A stretch of DNA of 32,187 nucleotides from an uncultured Muribaculaceae bacterium. Its GTDB lineage: Bacteria; Bacteroidota; Bacteroidia; Bacteroidales; Muribaculaceae. Numbering within the stretch: the stretch's first letter is position 1; each line of letters begins with the position of its first letter. The notes beneath the pieces were generated by a model. It had not been told where the DNA came from, ran no database searches, and saw nothing but the letters and a program-made list of their open reading frames with translations. A program made the translations under genes and the position numbers. Below, in pieces: positions 1 to 8,290 of this stretch. Where the stretch lies: contig CAJUKF010000033.1 of the NCBI GenBank assembly GCA_910587355.1, forward strand, positions 1-32,187, read 5' to 3'.

Positions 1-75
1 CTCGGAAGGCGTTATCTCGCGGCCGCCGGCTGAAATTGCCGCCAGAATCAGGAACTGTGTGATTAACTTTCGCAT
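1..75 (-). CDS. N-terminus of a secreted protein (partial, runs off left edge)
   Basis: Reading the minus strand from an ATG at 73-75 gives 25 open codons to the window edge, beginning MRKLITQFLILAAISAGG. A short basic start, a hydrophobic stretch (about residues 4-16) and small residues after it make a typical signal peptide. The rest lies outside the window, so the product cannot be named. It lies 71 bp downstream of the nadB stop on the same strand. The sequence just before the ATG is A+T-rich with no Shine-Dalgarno, as usual for Bacteroidota. Confidence 0.6.
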   Translation of the reverse strand, partial: MRKLITQFLILAAISAGGREITPSE

Positions 76-146
76 AATTATTTGAATTTCTATCTGATAT
101 GGCAGTATTCCATGCACCGTAATGTCTGCCGCAGGGCCGTTATGAT

Positions 147-1727
147 TTATTCCTTTCTCGGCACGGGCGGATAGTCGATTGTATAGTGCAGGCCGCGTGA
201 TTCGCGGCGTTCTTTTGCCTGTCGCATGATAAGGTAGCCGACATTGATTATATTGCGCAACTCACATATTTCACGCGATGCCTTCGAGCACTTGAAAAGG
301 CGCTCAGTCTCCTCGTAAAGTATGTCAAGACGGTTCCATGCACGGTCGAGTCGCAGATTCGAACGTACGATGCCCACATATGTGCCCATAATCTGGTTTA
401 CCTCGCGGATGCTCTGTGTGATGAGCACCATTTCTTCGGGATGACGTGTGCCTTCGTCGTTCCAGTCGGGCACATCTGTGCGGTTGGCAATCGACGGCTC
501 TTCTTTCATGGCATGCTTCGCCGCGGCATCGGCGTAGACCACTGCCTCGATAAGCGAATTCGATGCCAGTCGGTTGCCGCCGTGCAGGCCGGTGCACGAA
601 CACTCGCCCAAAGCATAGAGATGTCGGATTGACGACTCGCCGTTGAGGTCAACACGGATACCGCCGCAGAGATAGTGCGCCGCGGGCGCCACGGGAATAT
701 AGTCCTTTGTGATATCGATGCCGAGCGAGAGACATTTCTTGTAGATGTTCGGGAAATGTTTCTTTGTCTCCTCCGGGTCTTTGTGGGTGACATCGAGATA
801 CACGTGGTCGTCGCCGTAGAGCTTCATTTCCGAGTCAATCGCACGTGCCACGATATCACGCGGTGCAAGCGACAGGCGCGGGTCGTATTTGTGCATGAAC
901 TCCTCGCCCTTGAGATTACGCAGCACACCGCCGTAGCCTCGCATGGCCTCGGTGATAAGGAACGAAGGACGGTCGCCGGGGTGAAAAAGCGCAGTGGGAT
1001 GGAACTGAATGAACTCCATGTCGGCCACGGTGCCTTTGGCACGGTATACCATGGCAATGCCATCGCCGGTGGCAATAAGCGGATTTGTGGTGGTCTGGTA
1101 GACGGCGCCTACGCCGCCTGTGGCCATGACAGTAATTTTCGACAGGAAGGTATCGACCCGGCCGGCCTGCATGTCGAGCACATATGCGCCATAGCAGGTG
1201 ATATCAGGAGTGCGGCGGGTGACAATCTTGCCCAGATGATGCTGAGTGATGATTTCTATAGCGAAGTGATTCTCGTAAACATCGATGTGGGGATGAGCCT
1301 TCACAGCACGGATAAGGCTCTCCTGTATTTCGAAGCCGGTATTGTCGGCATGGTGCAGAATGCGGAATTCGCTGTGGCCGCCTTCGCGGTGCAAATCGAA
1401 GGTGCCGTCGGCCTTGCGGTCGAAGTTCACGCCCCAGTCAAGCAACTGCTTGATTTGCGAGGGTGCGTTGCGCACCACTTTCTCGACAGCCTTGGGGTCG
1501 CTGAGCCAGTCGCCCGCAACCATTGTGTCGTGTATGTGTTTCTCAAAGTCATCAACTTCAAGGTTCGTAACCGACGCCACACCGCCCTGAGCCAATGCTG
1601 TATTGGCTTCTTCGAGGGTGGTCTTGCATACCAGCGCGACCCGCACGCCCTCGCGGGCCACCTTAAGGGCGAAACTCATGCCGGCGATGCCGGAGCCGAT
1701 TACAAGATAGTCGTATTCGTATTTCAT
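147..1727 (-). CDS. nadB: L-aspartate oxidase
   Basis: FAD enzyme oxidising L-aspartate to iminoaspartate, the first step of de novo NAD synthesis. The 526-residue protein opens with the dinucleotide-binding motif GSGIAG at residues 11-16. It then has the family blocks ANTALAQGG, HREGGHSEFRILHHADNTG (about 113-131), FIQFHPTALF, RGYGGVLRN, and near the C-terminus APAAHYLCGG and LHGGNRLASNSLIEA. This pattern separates it from succinate dehydrogenase flavoproteins. The frame is open upstream to 1850, but NadB proteins start a few residues before the FAD motif, so the ATG at 1725-1727 is chosen; an ATG at 1756 would add ten residues. No nadA or nadC is in the window. It is monocistronic here, with its own candidate -7 box upstream. 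Confidence 0.96.
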   Translation of the reverse strand: MKYEYDYLVIGSGIAGMSFALKVAREGVRVALVCKTTLEEANTALAQGGVASVTNLEVDDFEKHIHDTMVAGDWLSDPKAVEKVVRNAPSQIKQLLDWGVNFDRKADGTFDLHREGGHSEFRILHHADNTGFEIQESLIRAVKAHPHIDVYENHFAIEIITQHHLGKIVTRRTPDITCYGAYVLDMQAGRVDTFLSKITVMATGGVGAVYQTTTNPLIATGDGIAMVYRAKGTVADMEFIQFHPTALFHPGDRPSFLITEAMRGYGGVLRNLKGEEFMHKYDPRLSLAPRDIVARAIDSEMKLYGDDHVYLDVTHKDPEETKKHFPNIYKKCLSLGIDITKDYIPVAPAAHYLCGGIRVDLNGESSIRHLYALGECSCTGLHGGNRLASNSLIEAVVYADAAAKHAMKEEPSIANRTDVPDWNDEGTRHPEEMVLITQSIREVNQIMGTYVGIVRSNLRLDRAWNRLDILYEETERLFKCSKASREICELRNIINVGYLIMRQAKERRESRGLHYTIDYPPVPRKE

Positions 1728-1774
1728 AACAAAATTTTTTGCTTCTGCTGATTCCATCGATTGGTTATCAGTGG

Positions 1775-1782
1775 CAAAATTA
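1775..1782 (-). promoter_or_regulatory. Candidate nadB promoter, -7 box
   Basis: The minus strand reads TAATTTTG, an exact TAnnTTTG -7 box of the Bacteroidota primary sigma factor, about 48 bp before the nadB ATG. No TTTG lies 19-21 bp further upstream, so only half the promoter matches. Start of transcription would fall near 1769. Confidence 0.5.
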
Positions 1783-1835
1783 CGCAAAATTTTGCCCCAT
1801 TGAACTTTTTGCCGCAAAAAAAAAGCGCAATTTGA

Positions 1836-2303
1836 ACCGGGTATCAGCAATCAGGATATACCGATGAAGCCTGTAAAATCATGTCGGATTACTGGGGCGC
1901 CATGCTCGACCTGAGAGCAACCACTTTCTGGGAGGATTTGGATTACAATGATGTCGCCAAAGCCGGCCGAATCGACGGCTTCGTCCCTGAAGGAACTTAC
2001 GACATCCATGCCGACGGCGGAGCGTACTGTTACAAAGGTCTGCGCCTCAGCCTGTGCCACGGCTGGGCATCGGGTCCTACATCGTGGCTCACTGCCAATG
2101 TACTTGGAGTACGGCCTGTCGCTCCCGGATGTGAAGTAATTGAAATCAATCCCTGTCTGGGCAGGCTCTCATGGGCAAAAGGCACTTTCCCCACTCCTAA
2201 AGGTCTGGTGGAAATAAGCGTGACAAAGGATTCCGCAGGCAAAGACATCGCCGAAGTGAAAGCTCCGCAGGGTGTAAAAGTTATAAACAGAAAATCTTTA
2301 TGA
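1836..2303 (+). pseudogene. C-terminal remnant of a GH78-like (alpha-L-rhamnosidase-type) glycosidase
   Basis: A frame opening just after a TGA at 1833-1835 encodes about 155 residues up to the stop at 2301-2303. The segment has the look of the end of a six-hairpin GH78-like enzyme: YWGAML, RATTFWEDLDY, LSLCHGWASGP, VLGVRPVAPGCEV and LSWAKGTFPTPKG. In that family these close the (alpha/alpha)6 barrel and enter the C-terminal beta domain. Full enzymes are several hundred residues longer. Similarity appears to continue upstream of the only good ATG (1881), which argues for a 5' deletion rather than a small intact gene. The rest of the enzyme is absent; nadB and its promoter lie directly upstream on the other strand. 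Family placement is from memory of motifs; the truncation is visible. Confidence 0.7.
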
Positions 2304-2322
2304 TGCATAAATAATATGGTTT

Positions 2323-2367
2323 GAAAATACACGGGAGCGGGTCTGAGACCCGCTCCCGTGTATTTTC
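2323..2367. terminator. Perfect 21-bp inverted repeat, bidirectional terminator
   Basis: Arms 2323-2343 and 2347-2367 are perfect complements around a 3-base loop (TGA at 2344-2346). The G+C-rich core is flanked by A4 on the left and T4 on the right, so a U-run follows the stem on either strand. It lies between the convergent glycosidase remnant and the S41 protease gene, where both transcripts would need to end. Confidence 0.9.
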
Positions 2368-2393
2368 ATGACGCCACGCGCCGGTTATCTGTA

Positions 2394-4010
2394 TTATTTC
2401 TTGTATTCATTCATCTTGCCCGTAAGCAGATTCTGATATCTCTCAGGGTCGTTTATCAGCTGCAGGGCCGACTGATAATCCTTGTTGATTGGTGTCATGG
2501 AGCGGAAATAAGAGCCGTCCTCATATAAGTCGCGGCAAAGAAGGCCTTTGATTATGGCGAGAACAAGAGGCTTGGAGCGCTCCCACTGTTCTTCGTTGAA
2601 CTCGACCTTATCGGCTTTGCCTGCTTCGATAAGCTTATCTATCAGTTCCTGAGGCACAGTGAAGCGGTTATAGAAGTCTTCCTCTGTGGGATATGTCTTG
2701 CGCAGAGTGGCACGGTTGGCATCGACATAGTTCACCGACACGCGGTTTACAATTCCTTTTGCGACGAGGTCGCGGTAGTAAACGCTGTAGTATGATGTGT
2801 CGGCCGGAACGAATACGTCGGGGATGATGCCGCCGCCACCGTAAACGGGACGTTTGTAGCGCAGTGTCTCATATTTGAGCGAATCGGGACGCGCGATGCT
2901 GTCGGCGCTCCAGAGTTCACCGTCCTGATAACGGTTGAGAAGTTCGAGCTGATATTCCTCGCTGTGGCCTTTATCATAATGCTTCTGTATGCAGCGGCCC
3001 GAAGGGGTATAATAGCGCGATACGGTGAGACGTATCATCGAGCCGTCGGGGAAGGGGAACGGACGCTGTACGAGACCCTTACCGAAGGTACGGCGTCCTA
3101 CTACAAGCGCTCGGTCATTGTCCTGAAGGGCTCCCGCGAGGATTTCAGCAGCGGACGCCGAATTCTGATTGGCCATGACTACAATTCGTCCGTCGAGGAA
3201 ATCACCGGATTTCTCTGTAGCGTAGGTAAAGGGCTCAGTGGCGCGTCCGGCAGTACTTACCACCGGAGTGCCTTTGGGGAGGAACTCGGAGGCAAGCTCG
3301 AAAGCAGCCCCGAGATAGCCGCCGCCGTTGTCGCTTACGTCGAGTATAAGATTCTTCATGCCTTTTTTACGCAGCTTGGCAATGGCATCCTGCACCTCCT
3401 TTGCCGTACTCTCTGCAAAGCGGGTGATGCGTATGTAGCCGGTGGTGGGGTCGGACATGAAAGTCTCGTCGACACTATAGATAGGTATGTCGTCGCGAGT
3501 CACTGCAAAATCAATCAGTTCAGGACCACGTTTTACCTTAAGACGCGCTACCGAACCCTTGGGTCCGCGGAGTTGCTTCATCACATCGGTGTTTTTCATC
3601 TTCTTGCCTGCAATGACAGTATCGTTGGAAGCCACGATGCGGTCGCCGGCGAGTATGCCTACTTTTTCCGACGGACCGCCCGGCACCGTCTGTATCACAT
3701 AGACCGTATCCTGCTGCATGGTGAACTGCACGCCGATGCCGCTGAACTTGCCGTTGAGCGGCTCGGTGAATTCCTTGGTCTCTGCCGGTGTCGAATATGC
3801 CGAGTGCGGGTCAAGCGTGTTCAGCATGGCTTTGATTGCCTCGGTGACTATGGTGTCGTTGTCCACGTTCTCCACATAATAATTCTCGATAATCGCGCGT
3901 GCGGCATTGAGTTTCTGCGCAGGCTCTATCTGAATAGGCATCTGCTGCGGGCGCTGGGCCGAAGCGGCAAATGCAAGTAATGCAATCAGCGGAAGTATAA
4001 GACTTTTCAT
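2394..4010 (-). CDS. S41 family C-terminal processing peptidase (CtpA/Prc-like)
   Basis: Exported serine protease of the tail-specific/C-terminal processing family, 538 residues. Residues 1-18 form a signal peptide (MKSLILPLIALLAFAASA), placing it in the periplasm. A PDZ domain follows at about 80-165, with the peptide-binding GIGVQF and the AGDRI segment. The S41 core covers about 185-345. The Ser/Lys dyad can be placed as Ser286 (in NSASAAE) and Lys311 (in TFGKG); the 25-residue spacing equals that of E. coli Prc Ser430/Lys455. The C-terminal 180 residues are a helical extension common in Bacteroidota members. It is the last gene of the lysS operon, 20 bp after coaD, and ends before a strong hairpin. 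Substrates are unknown. Confidence 0.93.
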   Translation of the reverse strand: MKSLILPLIALLAFAASAQRPQQMPIQIEPAQKLNAARAIIENYYVENVDNDTIVTEAIKAMLNTLDPHSAYSTPAETKEFTEPLNGKFSGIGVQFTMQQDTVYVIQTVPGGPSEKVGILAGDRIVASNDTVIAGKKMKNTDVMKQLRGPKGSVARLKVKRGPELIDFAVTRDDIPIYSVDETFMSDPTTGYIRITRFAESTAKEVQDAIAKLRKKGMKNLILDVSDNGGGYLGAAFELASEFLPKGTPVVSTAGRATEPFTYATEKSGDFLDGRIVVMANQNSASAAEILAGALQDNDRALVVGRRTFGKGLVQRPFPFPDGSMIRLTVSRYYTPSGRCIQKHYDKGHSEEYQLELLNRYQDGELWSADSIARPDSLKYETLRYKRPVYGGGGIIPDVFVPADTSYYSVYYRDLVAKGIVNRVSVNYVDANRATLRKTYPTEEDFYNRFTVPQELIDKLIEAGKADKVEFNEEQWERSKPLVLAIIKGLLCRDLYEDGSYFRSMTPINKDYQSALQLINDPERYQNLLTGKMNEYKK

Positions 4011-4030
4011 AGAAGCTATGTTTTATGCTG

Positions 4031-4501
4031 TTATTGGGGTAAGAAGGCCGAAACGTCGTGGCCATAGGCAGCAAGTTCTCGAACGACCGATGACGAAACG
4101 GCAGAGAGCTCGGGGCTGCTAAATAATATAACGGTTTCGAGGCCCGAAAGTTGGCGGTTGATATCGGCCATATCGCGTTCGTATTCGAAATCCTTAACCG
4201 AGCGGACACCACGGAGAAGAAACTGTGCGCCGAGCGAACGGGCGAAGTCTACAGTAAGGCAGGTGTAGACGGCCACTTCCACTCTGGGGTCATCGGCATA
4301 AAGGCGCCGGATTGCAGTGGCGCTGTCGGCCGCACGCGTCTGGGCACCGGGTTTGGATGCGTTCACTCCTATAGCTATGACGATGTGGTCGAAAAGCTCG
4401 AGTCCGCGGCGCACTATGTCGTCATGACCGCGTGTAAATGGGTCGAAGGAACCGGCAAATACAGCCGTACGCCCCTCAGAACCGGTCAATTTCTGTATCA
4501 T
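4031..4501 (-). CDS. coaD: Phosphopantetheine adenylyltransferase
   Basis: Transfers AMP from ATP to 4'-phosphopantetheine, the penultimate step of coenzyme A synthesis. The 156-residue length is normal for CoaD. Visible motifs are the substrate/ATP-binding SFDPFTRGH (residues 18-26, with the T/HxGH nucleotidyltransferase signature), LLRGVRSVKDFEYE, and near the end VSSSVVRELA, equivalent to the family's ISSTxVR motif. The ATG at 4499-4501 lies inside the end of parE and the two genes overlap by 26 bp, implying coupled translation. No better internal start exists because the first strand begins right after residue 10. Confidence 0.96.
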   Translation of the reverse strand: MIQKLTGSEGRTAVFAGSFDPFTRGHDDIVRRGLELFDHIVIAIGVNASKPGAQTRAADSATAIRRLYADDPRVEVAVYTCLTVDFARSLGAQFLLRGVRSVKDFEYERDMADINRQLSGLETVILFSSPELSAVSSSVVRELAAYGHDVSAFLPQ

Positions 4502-6422
4502 CTTCTATGACGAGATTGTCTATGATAAAATTCTGACGCTCCATGGTATTTTTGCCCATGTAGAACTCCAGTACCTCGGCCACACCGTCTTCCTTGCGAA
4601 GACTTACACGGTCAATGCGCATGTCGGGACCGATAAAGCCTCGGAATTCCTCAGGAGAAATTTCACCGAGACCTTTGAATCGTGTGATTTCGGAGTTGTC
4701 ACCGAACCGACGGATAGCCTCAACCCGCTCCTCGTCAGTGTAGCAATATACCGTATCGTCGGGATTGTCACCCTTTTTGGCCTTGGCAGTGCGTTTGGCA
4801 GTCTTTTTGTTACGGACTCGGAAAAGCGGTGTCTGGAGCACATACACATGACCTTTTTTAATCAGGTCGGGGAAATACTGCAGGAAGAATGTAATCATGA
4901 GCAGACGTATGTGCATACCGTCGACATCGGCATCAGTGGCGATAATCACCTTGTTGTAGCGCAGTCCCTCGATGCCGTCCTCTATGTTGAGGGCCGCCTG
5001 AAGCAGACTGAACTCCTCATTGGTATACAATTCTTTCTTGGTAGCGCCGTAGGTATTGAGGGGCTTGCCACGGAGCTTGAACACAGCCTGTGTCTCCACA
5101 TTGCGCACTTTCTCAATCGAACCGCCGGCCGAGTCGCCCTCGGTAATGAAAATCGACGAGGCTTCCTTTTTCTCATCGTTGCCGCGAGTATCGTTGAGAT
5201 GCACCCGGCAGTCGTTGAGCTTGCGGTTGTAGAGGCTCACCTTCTTGGCTGTTTCGCGTGCTTTCTTGGCGACGCCTGCCATTGCCTTGCGGTCGCGCTC
5301 GCTCTCCTGTACTTTTTTGAGAACTATATCGGCTACCTCAAGGTTGCGGTGCAGATAGTTGTCGAGCTCCTTGCGGATAAAATCGCCTATGTATTTGGCG
5401 ATTGTCACACCGTCGGGCGACATCTCACGAGAGCCGAGACGCGTCTTTGTCTGCGATTCGAACACCGGCTCCTCAACCTTCACGGCCACGGCGGCAACCA
5501 TGCCGTTGCGTATGTCGGAGTACTCGAAGTTGCGGTTGAAATAATCCTTGATAGTTCGGCTCACAGCTTCCTTGAAAGCGCTCAGATGCGTGCCGCCCTG
5601 TGTGGTATGCTGCCCGTTGACGAATGAGTAATATTCCTCGCCGTACTGGTTCACATGTGTTATTGCCACCTCTATATCCTGTCCCTTGAGATGTATGATA
5701 GGATACAAAGGTGTCTGAGTCATGTTTTCCTTGAGCAAATCGAGCAGACCGTGACGCGACAGACAACGTGTGCCGTTGAAATTGATTGCAAGGCCGGTGT
5801 TGAGGAATGTATAGTTTTTGAGCAGGGGAATTATGAATTCCTCGCGGAAGGCATAGCCCTTGAAAATATCGGACGAGGGAGTGAAGCGCACGAGGGTGCC
5901 GTTTGGCTCGTCGGTGTCTTCGATTTCACTTTCCTCGATTAGCGAACCCATACTGTATAGGGCTCGCTTGCACTTGCCGTCGCGGAAAGCAGTAATTTCA
6001 AACGATGTGGAAAGCGCGTTGACAGCCTTTATGCCCACGCCGTTGAGGCCGACGGACTTTTTGAACGCCGCCGAATCATATTTCGCGCCGGTGTTCATCT
6101 TCGACGATACGTCGATAAGCTTGCCGAGAGGTATGCCGCGGCCGTAGTCGCGTACAGTGGCCGACACGGCATCGACATCAACTGCAATTACTTTGCCGAA
6201 ACCCATCATATACTCGTCAATCGAGTTGTCGAGCACCTCCTTGAGCAGCACGTATATGCCGTCGTCACTGTTGGTGCCGTCGCCGAGCTTGCCTATATAC
6301 ATGCCGGGGCGCCGCTGTATATGCTCTTTCCAGTCGAGGGTCTGTATATCGTCCTCACTATATTCGGCATTCAGCTGCTGAGGTGTATCGTCAAAGAGGA
6401 TGTCGTCTTCCTGTTCGCTCAT
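4476..6422 (-). CDS. parE: DNA topoisomerase IV subunit B (ParE-type GHKL ATPase)
   Basis: ATPase subunit of a type IIA topoisomerase, 648 residues. The GHKL ATP site is visible as KEVLDNSIDE (Glu62 and Asn66), DYGRGIP (about 92-98) and the glycine lid VGLNGVGIKAVNAL (124-137). The transducer domain follows. The TOPRIM domain has EGDSAGG (428-434) and DADVDG (497-502). The C-terminal block has RFKGLGE. ParE rather than GyrB is preferred because of the Bacteroidota-type N-terminal leader and the DGTNSDDGIYVLLKEVLDN context; gyrB normally sits elsewhere. The partner parC is not adjacent, and the gene is instead inside the lysS operon, 9 bp after the NTP-transferase gene. Confidence 0.9.
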   Translation of the reverse strand: MSEQEDDILFDDTPQQLNAEYSEDDIQTLDWKEHIQRRPGMYIGKLGDGTNSDDGIYVLLKEVLDNSIDEYMMGFGKVIAVDVDAVSATVRDYGRGIPLGKLIDVSSKMNTGAKYDSAAFKKSVGLNGVGIKAVNALSTSFEITAFRDGKCKRALYSMGSLIEESEIEDTDEPNGTLVRFTPSSDIFKGYAFREEFIIPLLKNYTFLNTGLAINFNGTRCLSRHGLLDLLKENMTQTPLYPIIHLKGQDIEVAITHVNQYGEEYYSFVNGQHTTQGGTHLSAFKEAVSRTIKDYFNRNFEYSDIRNGMVAAVAVKVEEPVFESQTKTRLGSREMSPDGVTIAKYIGDFIRKELDNYLHRNLEVADIVLKKVQESERDRKAMAGVAKKARETAKKVSLYNRKLNDCRVHLNDTRGNDEKKEASSIFITEGDSAGGSIEKVRNVETQAVFKLRGKPLNTYGATKKELYTNEEFSLLQAALNIEDGIEGLRYNKVIIATDADVDGMHIRLLMITFFLQYFPDLIKKGHVYVLQTPLFRVRNKKTAKRTAKAKKGDNPDDTVYCYTDEERVEAIRRFGDNSEITRFKGLGEISPEEFRGFIGPDMRIDRVSLRKEDGVAEVLEFYMGKNTMERQNFIIDNLVIEDDTEIDRF

Positions 6423-6431
6423 AATATCGGA

Positions 6432-7145
6432 TTATTGGTTGCATTCGGCCAAAAAGGCCCGGGCGGTATCAATGTCACCTGCATGGTCGACATCTACGAT
6501 TTTGGAGAAAGGATATGCCTTCAGGCGCAGTCCTTCGGCCACTAAAGTACGCTGATAGCCGCGAAGACTGTGCACACCGCGCTCACGGCAGCGGGCAAGC
6601 ACTTTGTTGCATTCAGGCGTGATGCCGTAGATGCCGCCGGATATATAAAAATCGTTGGGCGAGGGCTCGTCGCGGAAAGCAGTGATGTATCCTTCGGCAT
6701 CGGTGTCGACATACAGGGGTTTTTCATCATCGATGAAATCTGTGACGGGGAAAAGGCCATCGTCCGACATATTGGCAGCGAAGTCACGGATGAATTTGTT
6801 CCACTCGTCGCGCGAGAACACAGAGTCGACCGTGGAGAGCACTGTCTTGCCGCGGTCGAAGGCATGTGACACCTCATAAACACTTTCCATAGACCCGCTT
6901 GTATCTTTCTGTATGATTTCCACCGGAAAAGCAAGTCCGGAAACGATACTTTCGAGATACTGCCGCACGTCGTTCATGCTGTTGTTGATTATTATAGTGA
7001 GCGACTCGGGTTCGTATGAGGCAAAAAGGTCGATGAGACGTCCAATCATAGGTTTGCCTTCAAGCTCTACAAGCGGCTTAGGAAGTGCCACACCCTCATG
7101 AACCATGCGCGACCCTTCGCCGGCGGCAACTATGGCGTAATGCAT
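6432..7145 (-). CDS. NTP transferase domain protein (nucleotidyltransferase, sugar-nucleotide type)
   Basis: A 237-residue GT-A fold nucleotidyltransferase. The N-terminal YAIVAAGEGSRM (residues 3-14) is the NTP-binding loop, followed by LPKPLVELEGKPMI. Metal and product positions are likely in STVDSVF and VDVDHAGDID near the end. Proteins of this class activate sugars or polyol/amino-alcohol phosphates as NDP or CDP derivatives; the substrate cannot be read from the sequence. It is 18 bp downstream of pdxA and 9 bp upstream of parE in the same operon, which gives no clear functional hint. It lacks the left-handed beta-helix acyltransferase domain of GlmU-type enzymes. Confidence 0.85.
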   Translation of the reverse strand: MHYAIVAAGEGSRMVHEGVALPKPLVELEGKPMIGRLIDLFASYEPESLTIIINNSMNDVRQYLESIVSGLAFPVEIIQKDTSGSMESVYEVSHAFDRGKTVLSTVDSVFSRDEWNKFIRDFAANMSDDGLFPVTDFIDDEKPLYVDTDAEGYITAFRDEPSPNDFYISGGIYGITPECNKVLARCRERGVHSLRGYQRTLVAEGLRLKAYPFSKIVDVDHAGDIDTARAFLAECNQ

Positions 7146-7163
7146 ATTGTTAATGTCCTTGTT

Positions 7164-8285
7164 TTATTCTTTAGGAGCAGCCGATGCCGCAGCGACGGCA
7201 TCGCGCTCGGGTTTACCTGACTTTTCTTTTTCGAGATGCTGATGACGCAACGGATGACTGTAAGCCTCATCGTAATTGATACGGTGGCGGTATATGTCGA
7301 TAGCCGTATAGAGCGCGCAGCGCATCGACTCGGGATTTGCCTCGTTCTTGCACGCTATGTCATAGCCGGTGCCATGGTCGGGTGAAGTGCGTACCACAGG
7401 GAGTCCGGCAGTAAAATTCACTCCTGAATCCATGGCAAGCGTCTTGAACGGGGTGAGGCCCTGGTCGTGATACATGGCAAGCACACCGTCGAAAGCCGTG
7501 TAGTTGCCGCTTCCGAAGAAGCCGTCGGATGCGTACGGACCAAAAGCGAGTATACGCTCGTCGCGGGCCTCTTTGATTGCAGGGATAATGATGTCTTTCT
7601 CCTCACTCCCAAGCAGACCGTCCTCTCCGGCATGCGGATTAAGCGACAGCACGGCGATACGCGGTGACTGTACGCCGAAATCGCGGCGAAGCGAGCGGTC
7701 GAACTGCTTGAGCTTCTCAACAATAGCCTCTTTGGTAACAGCCTCGGCTACCTTGGCAAACGGAGTATGGGTTGTAAGCAAAGCCACGCGGAGCTTGTCG
7801 GCGCACATTATCATAAGGGCCTTACAGGGAGCGTCATCAGTATTGAACGAGGTCTCAAGGTACTCTGTATGGCCCGGGAAGTTGAAAGAGCTGCTCTGTA
7901 TGGTATGTTTGTTGATAGGAGCTGTGACCAGTACATCTATATCACCGGCACGGAGGTCGGCGACAGCGGCCTCAAGGGCTGCAAGTGCGGCGGCTCCGGC
8001 TTCTTCCGATGCCGTGCCGGGGTCAACTTTGAGGTCTTCGCCTACAACATTGATTATATTATAGGCGCCGTCTTTGGCTTCAGCTGCTGTGTCTATGCGG
8101 TTGAACTGCACCTGAGGCAGCTCCATGGCCTTGCGGTAAAACGATGCTACTTTGCCCGAACCGTAAACTACGACTGTGCAGAGGTCGGCGATACGGGTAT
8201 CCTCAAGCATCTTGAGCATCACTTCGTAGCCTATGCCGTTGGTGTCTCCGTGGGTGATACCCACCTTTATTTTTCTGTTGTTCAT
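7164..8285 (-). CDS. pdxA: 4-hydroxythreonine-4-phosphate dehydrogenase
   Basis: NAD-dependent, metal-requiring dehydrogenase of the deoxyxylulose 5-phosphate-dependent pyridoxal phosphate pathway. It opens with VGITHGDTNGIGYEV. The three metal-binding histidines can be placed at 173 (TTHTPF), 218 (NPHAGEDG) and 273 (MYHDQG); the 45- and 55-residue spacings match E. coli PdxA (166, 211, 266). The TSPDHGTG block near the end is also typical. At 373 residues it is longer than the usual 330, through a charged, Ala-rich tail after about residue 345 that looks disordered. It starts 5 bp after the rlmN stop. Confidence 0.96.
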   Translation of the reverse strand: MNNRKIKVGITHGDTNGIGYEVMLKMLEDTRIADLCTVVVYGSGKVASFYRKAMELPQVQFNRIDTAAEAKDGAYNIINVVGEDLKVDPGTASEEAGAAALAALEAAVADLRAGDIDVLVTAPINKHTIQSSSFNFPGHTEYLETSFNTDDAPCKALMIMCADKLRVALLTTHTPFAKVAEAVTKEAIVEKLKQFDRSLRRDFGVQSPRIAVLSLNPHAGEDGLLGSEEKDIIIPAIKEARDERILAFGPYASDGFFGSGNYTAFDGVLAMYHDQGLTPFKTLAMDSGVNFTAGLPVVRTSPDHGTGYDIACKNEANPESMRCALYTAIDIYRHRINYDEAYSHPLRHQHLEKEKSGKPERDAVAAASAAPKE

Positions 8286-8290
8286 TTCTT

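Noticed and set aside
675..1751. Plus-strand open frame of 358 codons opposite nadB
   Set aside because: Shadow of nadB codon bias; no domain features.
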